Below are positions 20,511-29,730 of a stretch of DNA of 64,000 nt, piece after piece. The DNA comes from Rhizosaccharibacter radicis (GTDB taxonomy: Bacteria > Pseudomonadota > Alphaproteobacteria > Acetobacterales > Acetobacteraceae). Location of the stretch: positions 1 through 64,000 of the forward strand of contig JAMZEJ010000001.1 of NCBI GenBank assembly GCA_024508355.1, read 5' to 3'. A program made the translations under genes and the position numbers. Position 1 is the first letter of the stretch. Every line of letters starts with the position of its first letter. The notes below the pieces were generated by a model. That model was not told the origin of the DNA and ran no database searches. It saw only the letters and a program-made list of their open reading frames with translations.

Positions 20511-22663
20511 GCGATACCGCCCTTCTGACTGCCGGCAGCGCTTCTTCTGCCCCTGGCGCCGTTACCCGGCGCCTCGTCCTGCCGCCCGGGATGGCCGTCC
20601 TGTTGCAGCGCTACCGGCCGTTCCTGCCCGGCACCGATGTGGGCCTCGCCCTCGCCGTCGTGGCGTTGCTGTCCATCCTGATCCTGCCCCTGCCGACCGT
20701 GATTCTCGATCTCGGTCTGGCCCTGTCCGTCACCTCGTCGGTGCTGGTTCTGATGGTGGCGCTGTTTCTGCGCAGGCCGCTCGATTTCACGTCCTTCCCG
20801 ACCCTGCTGCTGCTCACCACGCTGCTGCGCCTGTCGCTGGAGGTAGCGACCACCCGGCTCATCCTCAGCCACGGCAACGAGGGTCCGCTGGCCGCCGGCC
20901 ACGTGGTGGCTGCTTTCGGCGGCTTCCTGATGGGCGGTGACGTGGTGATCGGCCTGATCCTGTTCACCATCCTGCTGGTGGTGAACTTCATGGTGATCAC
21001 CAAGGGCTCCGGTCGCATCGCCGAAGTGGCGGCGCGTTTCAGCCTGGACGCCATGCCCGGCAAGCAGATGGCCATCGACGCCGAACTGAACGCCGGCGCC
21101 ATCACCGACAAGGTCGCGCGACTTCGGCGACGCGAGCTCGAAGAAGAAAGCGGATTCTACGGGGCGATGGACGGCGCGGCGAAGTTCGTGCGCGGCGACG
21201 CGATCGCCTCGCTGCTGATCACCGCGATCAACATCCTGGGTGGCCTCGCGATCGGGCTGATCCGTCACGGGATGGCCTTTTCCGATGCGGCGGCCACCTT
21301 CACCACCCTCACCGTCGGCGACGGTCTGGTGTCCCAGATCCCCGCACTGCTGGTGTCCACCGCCGCCGGCATCGTGGTCACCAAGGGCGGCACGGAAGGC
21401 GCCGCCGACGTCGCCTTGGTGCGCCAGCTCGGTGGCAACCCCAAGCCTCTGGCGCTTGCCGCTGGTGCCGCCGCCGTTCTGGCCCTGATGCCGGGGCTGC
21501 CAGCCTTGCCGTTCCTGGTGCTGGGCGGCCTGGCGGGCGGCGGCGCGTTTCTGCGCCATCGCAACCCGCCCAGACCTCCTGCCACCGAGGAAGAAGAGGC
21601 CGCCGTGGTGTCGGCGGCTCCGGCCGAACCGCCGGTGGCGGATGCCATGCGCATCGACACCATCCGGCTCGAGCTGGGCTATGGCCTGCTGCCCCTTGCC
21701 GGAGGCGACCAGCCCAAGCTCACCGAACAGATCAGGGCGCTCCGCCGCACCATCGCCGTGGAGATGGGCTTCGTGCTGCCGCCGGTGCGCATCCAGGACA
21801 ACATGCAGCTCGGCGCCGACAGCTACTCGATCCGCATCAAGGAGATCGAGGCCGGCCGTGGCGAGGTACGTCCCACCCGCTTCCTCGCCATGGACCCTCG
21901 CGGCGGCCTGCCCGACCTGCCGGGGGAACGCACCACGGAACCCGCTTTCGGTCTTCCGGCGCTGTGGATCGACGCCGCTGCGCGGGAAGAAGCCACGGTG
22001 CGGGGCTGCACCGTGGTCGACCCTGCCAGCGTGCTCACCACGCACCTGACCGAGATCCTGCGCGAGACCATGTCGGAGCTGCTGTCCTTCAGCGAAACGC
22101 AGAAGCTGCTCGATGATCTGCCGCGCGAGCAACAGAAGCTGGTGGCGGATCTGATCCCATCCCAGATCTCCACGGGCGCGGTGCAACGCGTGCTGCAGGC
22201 TCTGCTCGCGGAGCGCGTGTCCATCCGCGACCTTCCCACCATCCTGGAGGGTGTCCAGGAAGCCTGCGGCAGCGGCCTGCGCGGCGTCGCCCCGATCGTG
22301 CAACACGTTCGCAACCGGCTCGCACGCCAGATCAGCGATGCCCACACCGGTCCCGGTGGCTACATCCCGCTGATCTCCCTGTCGCCGGAATGGGAGGGCG
22401 CCTTCCTCGAGTCCCTGGTCGGGCCGCCGGAAGACCGACAGCTCGCGATGGCGCCTACCAGACTTAACGATTTCATCACCAGACTGCGCCATGCTTTGGA
22501 CAGCGCGGCACAGAACGGGGAGCAGCCGGTGATCCTGACCAGCAGCGGCATACGCGCTCCGGTGCGCGCCATCGTCGAACGGCTTCGTCCGGCGACTCCG
22601 GTGTTGGCCCAGTCCGAAATCTTCGCGCGGGCGCGCATCCGCACGGTCGGTTCGGTATCTTGA
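20507..22663 (+). CDS. flhA: flagellar export gate protein FlhA
   Basis: Nonameric inner-membrane export gate, 718 residues. About eight transmembrane helices occupy residues 40-340, with the FHIPEP signature region present (VITKGSGRIAEVAARFSLDAMPGKQMAIDAELNAG, in outline). The cytoplasmic domain (about 360-718) ends in QSEIFARARIRTVGSVS. FlhA docks chaperone-substrate complexes. FlhF and FlhG follow on the same strand, the order seen in many polar flagellates. Confidence 0.97.
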   Translation: MSDTALLTAGSASSAPGAVTRRLVLPPGMAVLLQRYRPFLPGTDVGLALAVVALLSILILPLPTVILDLGLALSVTSSVLVLMVALFLRRPLDFTSFPTLLLLTTLLRLSLEVATTRLILSHGNEGPLAAGHVVAAFGGFLMGGDVVIGLILFTILLVVNFMVITKGSGRIAEVAARFSLDAMPGKQMAIDAELNAGAITDKVARLRRRELEEESGFYGAMDGAAKFVRGDAIASLLITAINILGGLAIGLIRHGMAFSDAAATFTTLTVGDGLVSQIPALLVSTAAGIVVTKGGTEGAADVALVRQLGGNPKPLALAAGAAAVLALMPGLPALPFLVLGGLAGGGAFLRHRNPPRPPATEEEEAAVVSAAPAEPPVADAMRIDTIRLELGYGLLPLAGGDQPKLTEQIRALRRTIAVEMGFVLPPVRIQDNMQLGADSYSIRIKEIEAGRGEVRPTRFLAMDPRGGLPDLPGERTTEPAFGLPALWIDAAAREEATVRGCTVVDPASVLTTHLTEILRETMSELLSFSETQKLLDDLPREQQKLVADLIPSQISTGAVQRVLQALLAERVSIRDLPTILEGVQEACGSGLRGVAPIVQHVRNRLARQISDAHTGPGGYIPLISLSPEWEGAFLESLVGPPEDRQLAMAPTRLNDFITRLRHALDSAAQNGEQPVILTSSGIRAPVRAIVERLRPATPVLAQSEIFARARIRTVGSVS

Positions 22664-22706
22664 TGCTGCACCTCCATCTTCCACCTGCCGCTGCTGACGC
22701 CGTCTG

Positions 22707-23882
22707 ATGCGGATCAAGGTCTTCCGTGGCAGAACAGTCGCCGAAGCCATGCGGCAGGTGCGCGACGTCCTCGGTGACGACGCGCTGATCCTCAACACCG
22801 CCACCAGCGGCGGCCAAGCGGAGGTCACCGCCACCGGGCCCGATGATGGTGACGAGCCCGAACCGCTTCCTCGCTTCACCGAATCCGCGGACGATGGTGC
22901 CGATCCGGGGGCGTTCGGCGTCCCACGGGATACGCTCGCTCGGCTCGCCTCGCCCGGCGAGGGTTTCGCATCCGCCGCCTCGCTCGCCTGGCATGGCGTT
23001 CCCGCCCGGCTCCTGACCGAACAGGACGATCTGCTCGATCGCTGCCGGCGGTTGTTCCGCTTCGGCCGATTGCCATTGGAGTCCGGAAGTGCCCCGCTGC
23101 TGCTCGCCGGTCCCCCGGGCGCGGGCAAGACGCTCGCGACCGCCCGATTGGCGGCGCGGCTGGTGATGGAAGGCCGTCCACCCCTGGTGGTGACCGCCGA
23201 TGAGGCTCGAGCCGGAGCGGTGGAACAGCTCGCCGCGTTCACCCGGCTGCTCGGCCTCACCCTGGTGGCCGCGGGCCGACCGCAAACGCTGCGTCGCGTG
23301 CTGGGCCGCCGCGATACGGACCTGCCCGTGCTGGTCGACATGCCGGGCCTCGATCCCGCCGATGTCCAGGACGAGGAGATGCTTCGCGAGCTGCTCGGTG
23401 TCGCCGAGTGCCAAGGGGTGCTGGTGATGCCGACCGGTCTCGATCCCGGGGAGGCTGGTGATCTGGCTTGCCGTCACGCAAGGCTCGGCATCCGCTATCT
23501 GATGCCGACCCGCCTGGAAGCTGGGCGGCGGCTCGGCGGCCTGCTGAGTGCTGCCGAGGCGGCTCGTCTCGTGCTGGTGGAAGGAGGCCATGGCCGCGGA
23601 GTCGCGGATGGACTGGTGACGGTCACCCCGCAGTTGCTCGCGTCCAGGCTCGCCCACGCCAGCTCGGTGGCAGCGCTGCCGCCTTTGCTGCCGAAAAGCC
23701 GTCCCGAGGCAGAACCTGAGACGGCCGAACGACCCTTCGGGTCAGGCACGATATTCGCCGAGAGCAGCCACACCCTCTCCGCCCACACGGACCGGCCGGG
23801 AGCCCGAAGGCCCCCAACGCACTCCGTTCTGTCTCTGCACATCGCGGCGCAACGCCGTACCGCCTCCGAGGACGTGCCATGA
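22707..23882 (+). CDS. flhF: flagellar placement GTPase FlhF
   Basis: SRP-type GTPase, 391 residues, that sets the site and number of flagella. The N-terminal B domain begins MRIKVFRGRTVAEAMRQVRDVLGDDALILNT, a hallmark of FlhF. The NG domain contains P-loop GPPGAGKT near residue 134 and a G3-like DMPGLD. The region after 330 is a poorly conserved tail. It overlaps flhG by ATGA, so FlhF and its partner are made together. Confidence 0.9.
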   Translation: MRIKVFRGRTVAEAMRQVRDVLGDDALILNTATSGGQAEVTATGPDDGDEPEPLPRFTESADDGADPGAFGVPRDTLARLASPGEGFASAASLAWHGVPARLLTEQDDLLDRCRRLFRFGRLPLESGSAPLLLAGPPGAGKTLATARLAARLVMEGRPPLVVTADEARAGAVEQLAAFTRLLGLTLVAAGRPQTLRRVLGRRDTDLPVLVDMPGLDPADVQDEEMLRELLGVAECQGVLVMPTGLDPGEAGDLACRHARLGIRYLMPTRLEAGRRLGGLLSAAEAARLVLVEGGHGRGVADGLVTVTPQLLASRLAHASSVAALPPLLPKSRPEAEPETAERPFGSGTIFAESSHTLSAHTDRPGARRPPTHSVLSLHIAAQRRTASEDVP

Positions 23883-24709
23883 CCGTGATGCTGCCGATCC
23901 GGGCCGAGCCAACGGGCCCGACGACCGCCGGGCGGCTCGTCGCCGTCGCATCCGGCAAGGGTGGCGTCGGCAAGACTTGGCTGTCCATCACCCTGGCTCA
24001 AGCGATGGCCCAACGCGGTCGACGCGTACTGCTCGTGGATGCCGACCTGGGGCTGGCCAATGTGGACATCCAGCTCGGCCTCACCCCGCGACGGGACCTT
24101 GCAGCCGTCATCGCGGGCCGCGCTACCCTCGAACAGATCGTGATCCGCTATACACCCGAAAACGACAGCGGCGCCTTCGACGTGCTGCCGGGCAGGTCCG
24201 GCGCCGCGTCGCTCGCGACGCTCGACCTCGCGCTCTTGGACAGGATGCTCACGGCGGTCCGCCGCCTGCCTGGCTACGACACGGTGCTGCTGGACCTCGG
24301 CGCGGGCATCGATCCCGCCATGCGTTTCATGGCGGCTTCAGCAGACACGCTGCTGGTGATCACTACGGATGAGCCCACCGCCCTCACCGACGCCTACGCG
24401 GTCTTGAAGCTGTATGCCCGCGATCGTGGCGCCGGTGATGCAGACGCCCGGGTGGTGGTCAACCAAGCCAGCAGCCAGGCCAGTGGCCGGCGTACCCATG
24501 CCACCTTGGCCAGGGCCTGCGAGACCTTTCTCAACAACCGGCCACCGCTCGCGGGCCTGATTCGTCGTGATCCCCGCGTGCCTGACGCCCTTCGAAAGCA
24601 GATGCCGTTGCTGGTGCGTCATCCCCACTGCACTGCCGCCGAAGACATTGGGCGCCTGGCCACCACGCTGGCCGGGCGGCCCTGCCAACGTCCAACCACT
24701 TCGGCGTAG
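23879..24709 (+). CDS. flhG: MinD-like ATPase FlhG/FleN
   Basis: ParA/MinD-family ATPase, 276 residues, that restrains FlhF and flagellar number. The deviant Walker A GKGGVGKT is at 26-33, followed by VLLVDADLGLANVDIQLG and a later LLDLGAGID. The second half is typical of FlhG (TTDEPTALTDAYAVLKL). It overlaps the flhF stop by 4 bp. In some species it also binds the FleQ/FlbD-class activator, and a FlbD homologue is encoded 4 kb upstream. Confidence 0.94.
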   Translation: MTVMLPIRAEPTGPTTAGRLVAVASGKGGVGKTWLSITLAQAMAQRGRRVLLVDADLGLANVDIQLGLTPRRDLAAVIAGRATLEQIVIRYTPENDSGAFDVLPGRSGAASLATLDLALLDRMLTAVRRLPGYDTVLLDLGAGIDPAMRFMAASADTLLVITTDEPTALTDAYAVLKLYARDRGAGDADARVVVNQASSQASGRRTHATLARACETFLNNRPPLAGLIRRDPRVPDALRKQMPLLVRHPHCTAAEDIGRLATTLAGRPCQRPTTSA

Positions 24710-24813
24710 CTTTCGGGCCACAATCTCAGCGTGCTTCTGGCGTGCGCCCCATCAGATGCAACCCCAAGGCCCGTTGTGACGCTCCAACATCATGATGGCC
24801 GTTTTCCAATCCC

Positions 24814-24838
24814 GGAATGATGCTGCTCCATCTACGTC
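24814..24838 (+). promoter_or_regulatory. possible EcfG-type stress promoter
   Basis: GGAAT, 16 bp, CGTC matches the alphaproteobacterial general stress consensus GGAAC-N16/17-CGTT at seven of nine positions. Transcription would begin near 24845, about 20 nt before the NepR-like ATG. The match is suggestive only; such sites arise by chance. Confidence 0.3.
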
Positions 24839-24863
24839 CCGGACGCCCCGGGGGGAGTCCGCG

Positions 24864-24986
24864 ATGTTCGAGACATGGTTGCAGGCCAGCCTCCAGCGCT
24901 TGTATGACCCTATGTTAGGCGAACCCATTCCCGACGAGCTGGCGCAATTGCTGCCACCTGATCCGGAAGGGGAAACGACGCACTAA
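24864..24986 (+). CDS. NepR-like anti-sigma microprotein
   Basis: A 40-residue protein with a strong GGGGGAG Shine-Dalgarno sequence 6 nt before its ATG; an upstream in-frame ATG at 24792 lacks this. Residues 6-30 (LQASLQRLYDPMLGEPIPD then ELAQLL) match the NepR signature LrxLYdxvvxEPvPdxlxxLL. NepR binds and inhibits the EcfG sigma factor until the response regulator PhyR displaces it. This copy has almost nothing outside the core, and no phyR or ecfG is adjacent. It could be a paralogue tuning the stress response, or bind another partner. It lies between flhG and the amidase gene. Confidence 0.6.
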   Translation: MFETWLQASLQRLYDPMLGEPIPDELAQLLPPDPEGETTH

Positions 24987-25053
24987 GCTAGGTTTTCGGG
25001 GCGTCCCTGTGCGGGGGCGTTGGTCGAAAAGCCCGATCCATAGGAGAGACCGG

Positions 25054-25896
25054 TTGCGCGTCAGCGTCATTCAGATGTCGCCAGGCAGCCGGAAATCCGA
25101 CAACCTCGATCAGGCCGAGCGGTTGATCGGACAGGCCGTTGAGGCTGATCGGCCTGATCTGGTGATCCTCCCCGAGATGTGGAGTTGTCTCGGCGGCACC
25201 GCTGACGACAAGAACCTCGCTGCCGAGTTCATTCCGGTTGAAGACATCGAAGGTCAAGCTGCTCACGAGTTCTTGCGCCAAACCGCCCGCCGGCACGGCA
25301 TTCATGTTCATGGTGGATCCATCGGCGAGCGGAGCGGTGATAGGCTGCTGAACACCAGCTTGCTGTTCGGTCCGAGTGGCCGACGACTGGGCATCTATCG
25401 CAAGATCCACCTGTTCGACGTCATCACCCCTGGTGGCGAGGGTTACAAGGAAAGCGATACTTATCGTCCTGGAGACGAGGTGGTCACCGTCTCCCTGGAG
25501 GGCCCTTTGTCGAGTCAAAGGCTGGGCATGGCCATCTGCTATGATTTGCGGTTTGCCGAGCTTTTTCGCCGGCTCCGAGAGGAAGGTGCCGATATCGTCG
25601 CCCTGCCTGCGGCTTTCACCACTGAAACCGGCGCCGCGCATTGGGAAGTTCTGCTACGGGCTCGAGCGATCGAGTTCCAGTTTTGGGTTGCCGCGTCGGG
25701 CACAACCGGGCGTCATCGAAATGCGGCCGGTGCTGATAGGATGACCTACGGCAATTCTCTGGTTGTCGATCCCTGGGGCACCGTTGTGGCTCGCGCCGCC
25801 GACGGGCAGGGCTGGGCAAGCGCCCGCATCGATCCGGAACGAAGTCACCAGGTCAGGATTGGGATGCCGGTGATGGAGCATCGACGCCTGTCATGA
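25054..25896 (+). CDS. carbon-nitrogen hydrolase, Nit1/Nit2-type amidase
   Basis: Nitrilase-superfamily amidase, 280 residues, in the cytosol. The E-K-C triad is visible: E41 in LPEMWS, K117 in KIHLFD and C162 in ICYDLRF. These contexts match the Nit branch, which acts on deaminated glutathione or 2-oxo-acid amides. The TTG start at 25054 is chosen because AGGAGAG lies 5 nt upstream and the family begins RVSVIQM directly after. An in-frame GTG 45 bp upstream has no ribosome-binding site. nadK follows after 4 bp, suggesting an operon. Confidence 0.88.
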   Translation: MRVSVIQMSPGSRKSDNLDQAERLIGQAVEADRPDLVILPEMWSCLGGTADDKNLAAEFIPVEDIEGQAAHEFLRQTARRHGIHVHGGSIGERSGDRLLNTSLLFGPSGRRLGIYRKIHLFDVITPGGEGYKESDTYRPGDEVVTVSLEGPLSSQRLGMAICYDLRFAELFRRLREEGADIVALPAAFTTETGAAHWEVLLRARAIEFQFWVAASGTTGRHRNAAGADRMTYGNSLVVDPWGTVVARAADGQGWASARIDPERSHQVRIGMPVMEHRRLS

Positions 25897-25900
25897 GGCG

Positions 25901-26731
25901 ATGGTTGTGACAAGCACCACGCGCCACCAGGAGAGCGGGCGAACCAACCTTTGGGCATCCGACAGGGTGCTGACCCGTCTGTGTTTCGTGGCGGCGCCGA
26001 CGGAGGTGGCACAGCATACCCGCGACAGGCTGATCATGCTCTACGGGGATTGCCCGATGGACCAGGCCGAGGTGGTGGTCTGCCTCGGGGGCGATGGTTT
26101 TATGCTGGAAACCCTCCACAGGGTCCTGCTGTCGGGCCCCCCCGTCTATGGCATCAACTGCGGCTCGGTGGGCTTTCTGATGAACCCCCTTGTCGAGGAC
26201 GATCTCCCGGCACGCCTCGTACGAACGCAAGCCGCGGTGCTGCACCCCCTACGCATGCATGTCGTCACCCAAGGGGGTTTGGTCGAGGAGGCGCTCGCGC
26301 TCAACGATGTGTTCCTGTTTCGTCAGACCCGACAGGCGGGCAAGATCCGCATCATGGTGGATGGCCGTGTTCGTCTACCGGAGTTGGTCTGCGACGGGAT
26401 CCTGGTGTCCACCCCGGCAGGATCCACGGCCTATAACTTGTCGGCCCACGGTCCGATCGTCCCGCTGGAATCCGATCTGCTGCCGCTCACGCCTATCAGC
26501 GCCTTCCGCCCCCGGCGTTGGCGCGGAGCCCTGCTGCCCAGCTCCGCGGACGTCGAGTTTCAGGTGCTCGAGGCTGAGAAACGACCGGTAGCTGCTGTTG
26601 CCGACTTCACCGAAGTCCGTGACGTGGTGTCCGTCGCGGTCAGCGAGGATCGGAACCTGCGCACGATTGTATTGTTCGATCCCGATCAAAGCTTGTCCGA
26701 ACGGATCATCGTCGAACAATTTACCGTTTGA
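25901..26731 (+). CDS. nadK: NAD kinase
   Basis: Phosphorylates NAD to NADP with ATP. Length is 276 residues. The catalytic GGDG is at 63-66 (VVCLGGDGFML), followed by YGINCGSVGFLMN, the substrate-binding ALND segment near 131, and DGILVSTPAGSTAYNLSAHGPIV. About 22 N-terminal residues are not part of the domain, so a GTG some 20 codons in is an alternative start. It follows the amidase gene closely. A 257-bp gap without features separates it from the 3' end of ctrA. Confidence 0.93.
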   Translation: MVVTSTTRHQESGRTNLWASDRVLTRLCFVAAPTEVAQHTRDRLIMLYGDCPMDQAEVVVCLGGDGFMLETLHRVLLSGPPVYGINCGSVGFLMNPLVEDDLPARLVRTQAAVLHPLRMHVVTQGGLVEEALALNDVFLFRQTRQAGKIRIMVDGRVRLPELVCDGILVSTPAGSTAYNLSAHGPIVPLESDLLPLTPISAFRPRRWRGALLPSSADVEFQVLEAEKRPVAAVADFTEVRDVVSVAVSEDRNLRTIVLFDPDQSLSERIIVEQFTV

Positions 26732-26988
26732 TGTCAGCTACCTAGATCCAAAACAAGAAATCGATAGGCAGGCGTGGCCGGCGCGACGGATCGAGCGCCG
26801 CGTCGGCCAGCCCCATCGGCGCGAGGAAGCACGCGTCGTCACCGACAGCCACTACGTAGGCACCAAAACCAGTAACGGCAAGTCCAGAGTCCGGACCATC
26901 GCGCCAGCCGATCAAGGGCCATGTTCCCGTTATCGAGCGGGGCCTGGCCTCTCGCACCGGCGGGATGGGAACCCTGACGATATTCGGA

Positions 26989-27747
26989 TCAGGCCGCCGT
27001 CATGATATCCAGGGAGGCGATGATCGCGCCCGGTAGGATACCGGAAGGCGCCGCCCGATGCATAGGCGCCCTGATATCGGCTTCCTCACGCAGCATGTAT
27101 CCACGCCCCCACACGGTGCTGATCAGATTGCCGGCGCCTGCCCCCTGCAGCTTCTTGCGCAGCTTGCAGATGAAGACGTCGATGATCTTGATCTCCGGTT
27201 CGTCCATGCCGCCGTAGAGGTGATTCAGGAAGGCGTCCTTGGTCAGGACCATCCCCTTCCGCAGCACCAGAAGCTCGAGAATCGCATATTCCTTGCCCGT
27301 GAGATGCAAGATCTGCTCGTCAACCTTGACGCTGCGACTGTCGAGATTGAGCTGCAGATTACCGACCCGCACGATCGGGGACGCGTAGCCCTTGCTACGC
27401 CGGAGGATCGCCTGCAGGCGTGCCACCAGTTCCGCTTCGTCATATGGCTTGGCCAGCACATCATCCGCGCCGGCGGCGAAAGCACGGAGCCGGGCTGAGG
27501 CTGACTCGCCGCTAAGTGCGAGCACCGGGACGTCGACGCGGGCGGACCGCATCCGACGGATCATCTCCGCACCGTCCATGTCCGGGAGCATGAGGTCGCT
27601 CACCACGATGTCGTAATCGTAGTGGCGGATCATCTCCAGTGCTTCCTCCCCCAGATCGGTCTGATCGATGACCGCCCCCACCTTGTGCAGGATCTTGCTT
27701 AGGCCACCGGCACTGCAGAGGTCGCCGTCGACGAGAAGAACCCTCAT
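26989..27747 (-). CDS. ctrA: cell-cycle/motility response regulator CtrA
   Basis: OmpR-family response regulator, 252 residues from ATG 27747 (a GTG two codons earlier is possible). The phospho-acceptor D51 (VVSDLMLPDMDG), S/T and K (LAKPYD) are present. The C-terminal DNA-binding domain is nearly canonical CtrA (HLTGKEYAILELL, FLNHLYGGMDEPEIKIIDVF, VWGRGYMLRE). The acidic pocket reads VDGD where CtrA usually has EDD, so residue 8 is Gly. The tail ends in Ala-Ala, as in Caulobacter CtrA, where that end is the ClpXP degron. It is divergent from fliI, a common alphaproteobacterial arrangement. Confidence 0.92.
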   Translation of the reverse strand: MRVLLVDGDLCSAGGLSKILHKVGAVIDQTDLGEEALEMIRHYDYDIVVSDLMLPDMDGAEMIRRMRSARVDVPVLALSGESASARLRAFAAGADDVLAKPYDEAELVARLQAILRRSKGYASPIVRVGNLQLNLDSRSVKVDEQILHLTGKEYAILELLVLRKGMVLTKDAFLNHLYGGMDEPEIKIIDVFICKLRKKLQGAGAGNLISTVWGRGYMLREEADIRAPMHRAAPSGILPGAIIASLDIMTAA

Positions 27748-27908
27748 GGTCACAACCCTAGGTTAAGTTCGCACTTTGATACTACCTAGAGATGCATAAG
27801 CACAACCTTAAATTGCGTCCTCGCGGAAAATTTTCGCCGTGCACGGTTTCTTAATCCCTTCCCTTGTAAAGCTCAGAGACATCGGCACAGCGACCGGACC
27901 CAACCGCC
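27748..27908. promoter_or_regulatory. ctrA-fliI divergent control region with TTAA half-sites
   Basis: The 161-bp gap is AT-rich for this genome and holds three TTAA half-sites (near 27773, 27818 and 27851). The full CtrA box TTAA-N7-TTAA is not present. Autoregulation of ctrA and CtrA control of fliI are known in relatives, so these half-sites are candidates. Confidence 0.4.
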
Positions 27909-29303
27909 TTGCAAGATCGCCTCCTATCGCTTCAAGCACAGCTTAAGCAGATCTATCCGGCAATATCAGAAGGTTGTGTCTCAGGTGTGAGCGGTCTCGG
28001 TTTGCGCATCGACGGGTTTGCAGGTCTCGCGTCCATCGGCGATCGGGTTACCCTGCGCAACCGGATGGGAGAGGATGTCCCGGCTGAAATCATTAGCTTC
28101 CACAACCATAACGTGCAGGCGATGGTCTATGGTCCGACGGAAGGATTCGGCGCGGGAGCCCGCGCTTACATGCCACTCCGGCTCAGCACGGGAACGAGGC
28201 ACCTGCCGGGCAACAGCTTGCATCCCACCGACGAATGGTTGGGGCGGGTCATCGATTCTTTGGGTCGACCGTTGGACGGCAAGGGTGCACTCCCGTTCGG
28301 CGACGCCGCCCGCCCCTTGAGGGCCACGCCACCGAATGCCACTTGCCGCGACCGTTTGGGAACCCGGCTCGACCTCGGCATCCGGGTCCTCAACACCTTC
28401 ACCACCTGCCGCAAGGGCCAACGGCTCGGCCTGTTTGCCGGCTCCGGCGTCGGGAAGTCGACCCTGCTCTCGATGCTGGCCAAGCGCACAGACTGCGACG
28501 TGGCCGTGATCGCCCTCGTCGGGGAGCGGGGACGCGAGGTACGGGAGTTTCTGGAGGACGATCTCGGAGCGGAAGGCTTGGCCCGGTCCGTCGTGGTGAT
28601 CGCCACGTCCGATACACCTCCCGTGATGCGGCGGGATGCGGCCTATGCCGCGATGTCCGTGGCCGAGCATTTCCGCGATCAGGGCAAGTCCGTGCTGCTG
28701 TTGATGGACAGCGTGACCCGGTTCTGTCTGGCGCTGCGGGAGATCGGGCTATCGGTTGGAGAGCCGCCCGCAACCCGCGGATATCCGCCCAGCGTCTTCG
28801 CCGAACTACCCCGCCTCCTGGAGCGAGCGGGACCGGGCCCATTGCTGGCGGATCGGCCTGCCGGTCAGATCACCGCCCTGTTCACGGTGCTCGTTGAAGG
28901 CGACGACCACAACGAGCCGGTGGCAGATGCCGTACGAGGCATTCTGGATGGCCACGTGGTGATGGATCGTCGTATCGGCGAGACGGGCCGTTACCCGGCG
29001 GTGGACGTGCTTCGGTCCCTTTCGCGGGCCGTGCCAGGATGCAACAGCGCTCAAGAGAACGATCTCACGCGGCGAGCACGTGCGATATTGGCGTTGTACG
29101 CCGACATGGCCGACATGATCCGGCTGGGCGCTTACCGGGCCGGGAGCGACCCGGCCGTGGATCAGGCAGTCCGGTTGGCGCCGCGCATCGAAGCGGTCCT
29201 GAAGCAGACCAGGGAAGAACATACCAGCCTGGAGGACAGCTTCCGACAACTGGCAGACGCTCTCGATGATAGCCATCCGGCCGGATCGCGTCATGAGACC
29301 TGA
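27909..29303 (+). CDS. fliI: flagellum-specific ATPase FliI
   Basis: Export ATPase related to F1-beta, 464 residues. Walker A FAGSGVGKS is near 176-184, Walker B LLLMDSVTRF near 260-269, and the type III ATPase block GEPPATRGYPPSVFAELPRLLERAG is present in outline. It works with FliH and FliJ to unfold and feed substrates to FlhA/FlhB. TTG at 27909 is the only start that keeps the N-terminal helix; no strong Shine-Dalgarno sequence is visible. fliJ overlaps its end. Confidence 0.95.
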   Translation: MQDRLLSLQAQLKQIYPAISEGCVSGVSGLGLRIDGFAGLASIGDRVTLRNRMGEDVPAEIISFHNHNVQAMVYGPTEGFGAGARAYMPLRLSTGTRHLPGNSLHPTDEWLGRVIDSLGRPLDGKGALPFGDAARPLRATPPNATCRDRLGTRLDLGIRVLNTFTTCRKGQRLGLFAGSGVGKSTLLSMLAKRTDCDVAVIALVGERGREVREFLEDDLGAEGLARSVVVIATSDTPPVMRRDAAYAAMSVAEHFRDQGKSVLLLMDSVTRFCLALREIGLSVGEPPATRGYPPSVFAELPRLLERAGPGPLLADRPAGQITALFTVLVEGDDHNEPVADAVRGILDGHVVMDRRIGETGRYPAVDVLRSLSRAVPGCNSAQENDLTRRARAILALYADMADMIRLGAYRAGSDPAVDQAVRLAPRIEAVLKQTREEHTSLEDSFRQLADALDDSHPAGSRHET

Positions 29304-29730
29304 TCCTTTGCAGAGCCTGCTGAGGGTCCGTCAGATGAGCCTCGACGAGGCTCAGCAGGACGTCGCTGCCTGCCACGTCCGGGAGCGCGAGGCGGCACGC
29401 GCGATGGACGCGGCCGGGGAAGCGCTTACCCGGGAGATGCAGGCGGCGATGGACCTTACGTCGGGGGATGACGCCGTGGAACGTTTCGCCCGGTGGCTGC
29501 CCCATGGGCGAACAGCGTTGCAACGCGCGCAGGCCGAGCATCGCGCTGCCACCATCGATCTCGACCGATCGCGCACCGTCCTCAATCTCGCCCGCGCCGG
29601 GGTCCGATCGGTGGAGTTGGCGATTGAGGCCCGGAGCGCAGAACGATCGCGCCTGGATGCAAAGAAGGAAGAGCAAGCGCTGCAAGACGTGTCGGCGGAG
29701 CGCCGCATGCCCGCGAATGAGCTGCTTTGA
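29293..29730 (+). CDS. fliJ: flagellar export protein FliJ
   Basis: Coiled-coil export chaperone and central stalk of the FliI hexamer, 145 residues. The sequence is one long Ala/Arg/Glu-rich helical hairpin (LQSLLRVRQMSLDEAQQDVAACHVREREAARA onward, in outline). Sequence conservation is low, so the call rests on position after fliI, length and helix pattern. The ATG at 29293 overlaps the fliI stop by 11 bp; an ATG at 29266 would extend it by nine residues. Confidence 0.82.
   Translation: MRPDPLQSLLRVRQMSLDEAQQDVAACHVREREAARAMDAAGEALTREMQAAMDLTSGDDAVERFARWLPHGRTALQRAQAEHRAATIDLDRSRTVLNLARAGVRSVELAIEARSAERSRLDAKKEEQALQDVSAERRMPANELL

Noticed and set aside
20438-23341. 967-codon minus-strand frame
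   Set aside because: Antisense shadow of flhA and flhF, which have clear family motifs.
27754-27908. Full CtrA box TTAA-N7-TTAA
   Set aside because: Only isolated TTAA half-sites are present; none have the correct 7-bp spacing, so no full site is claimed.
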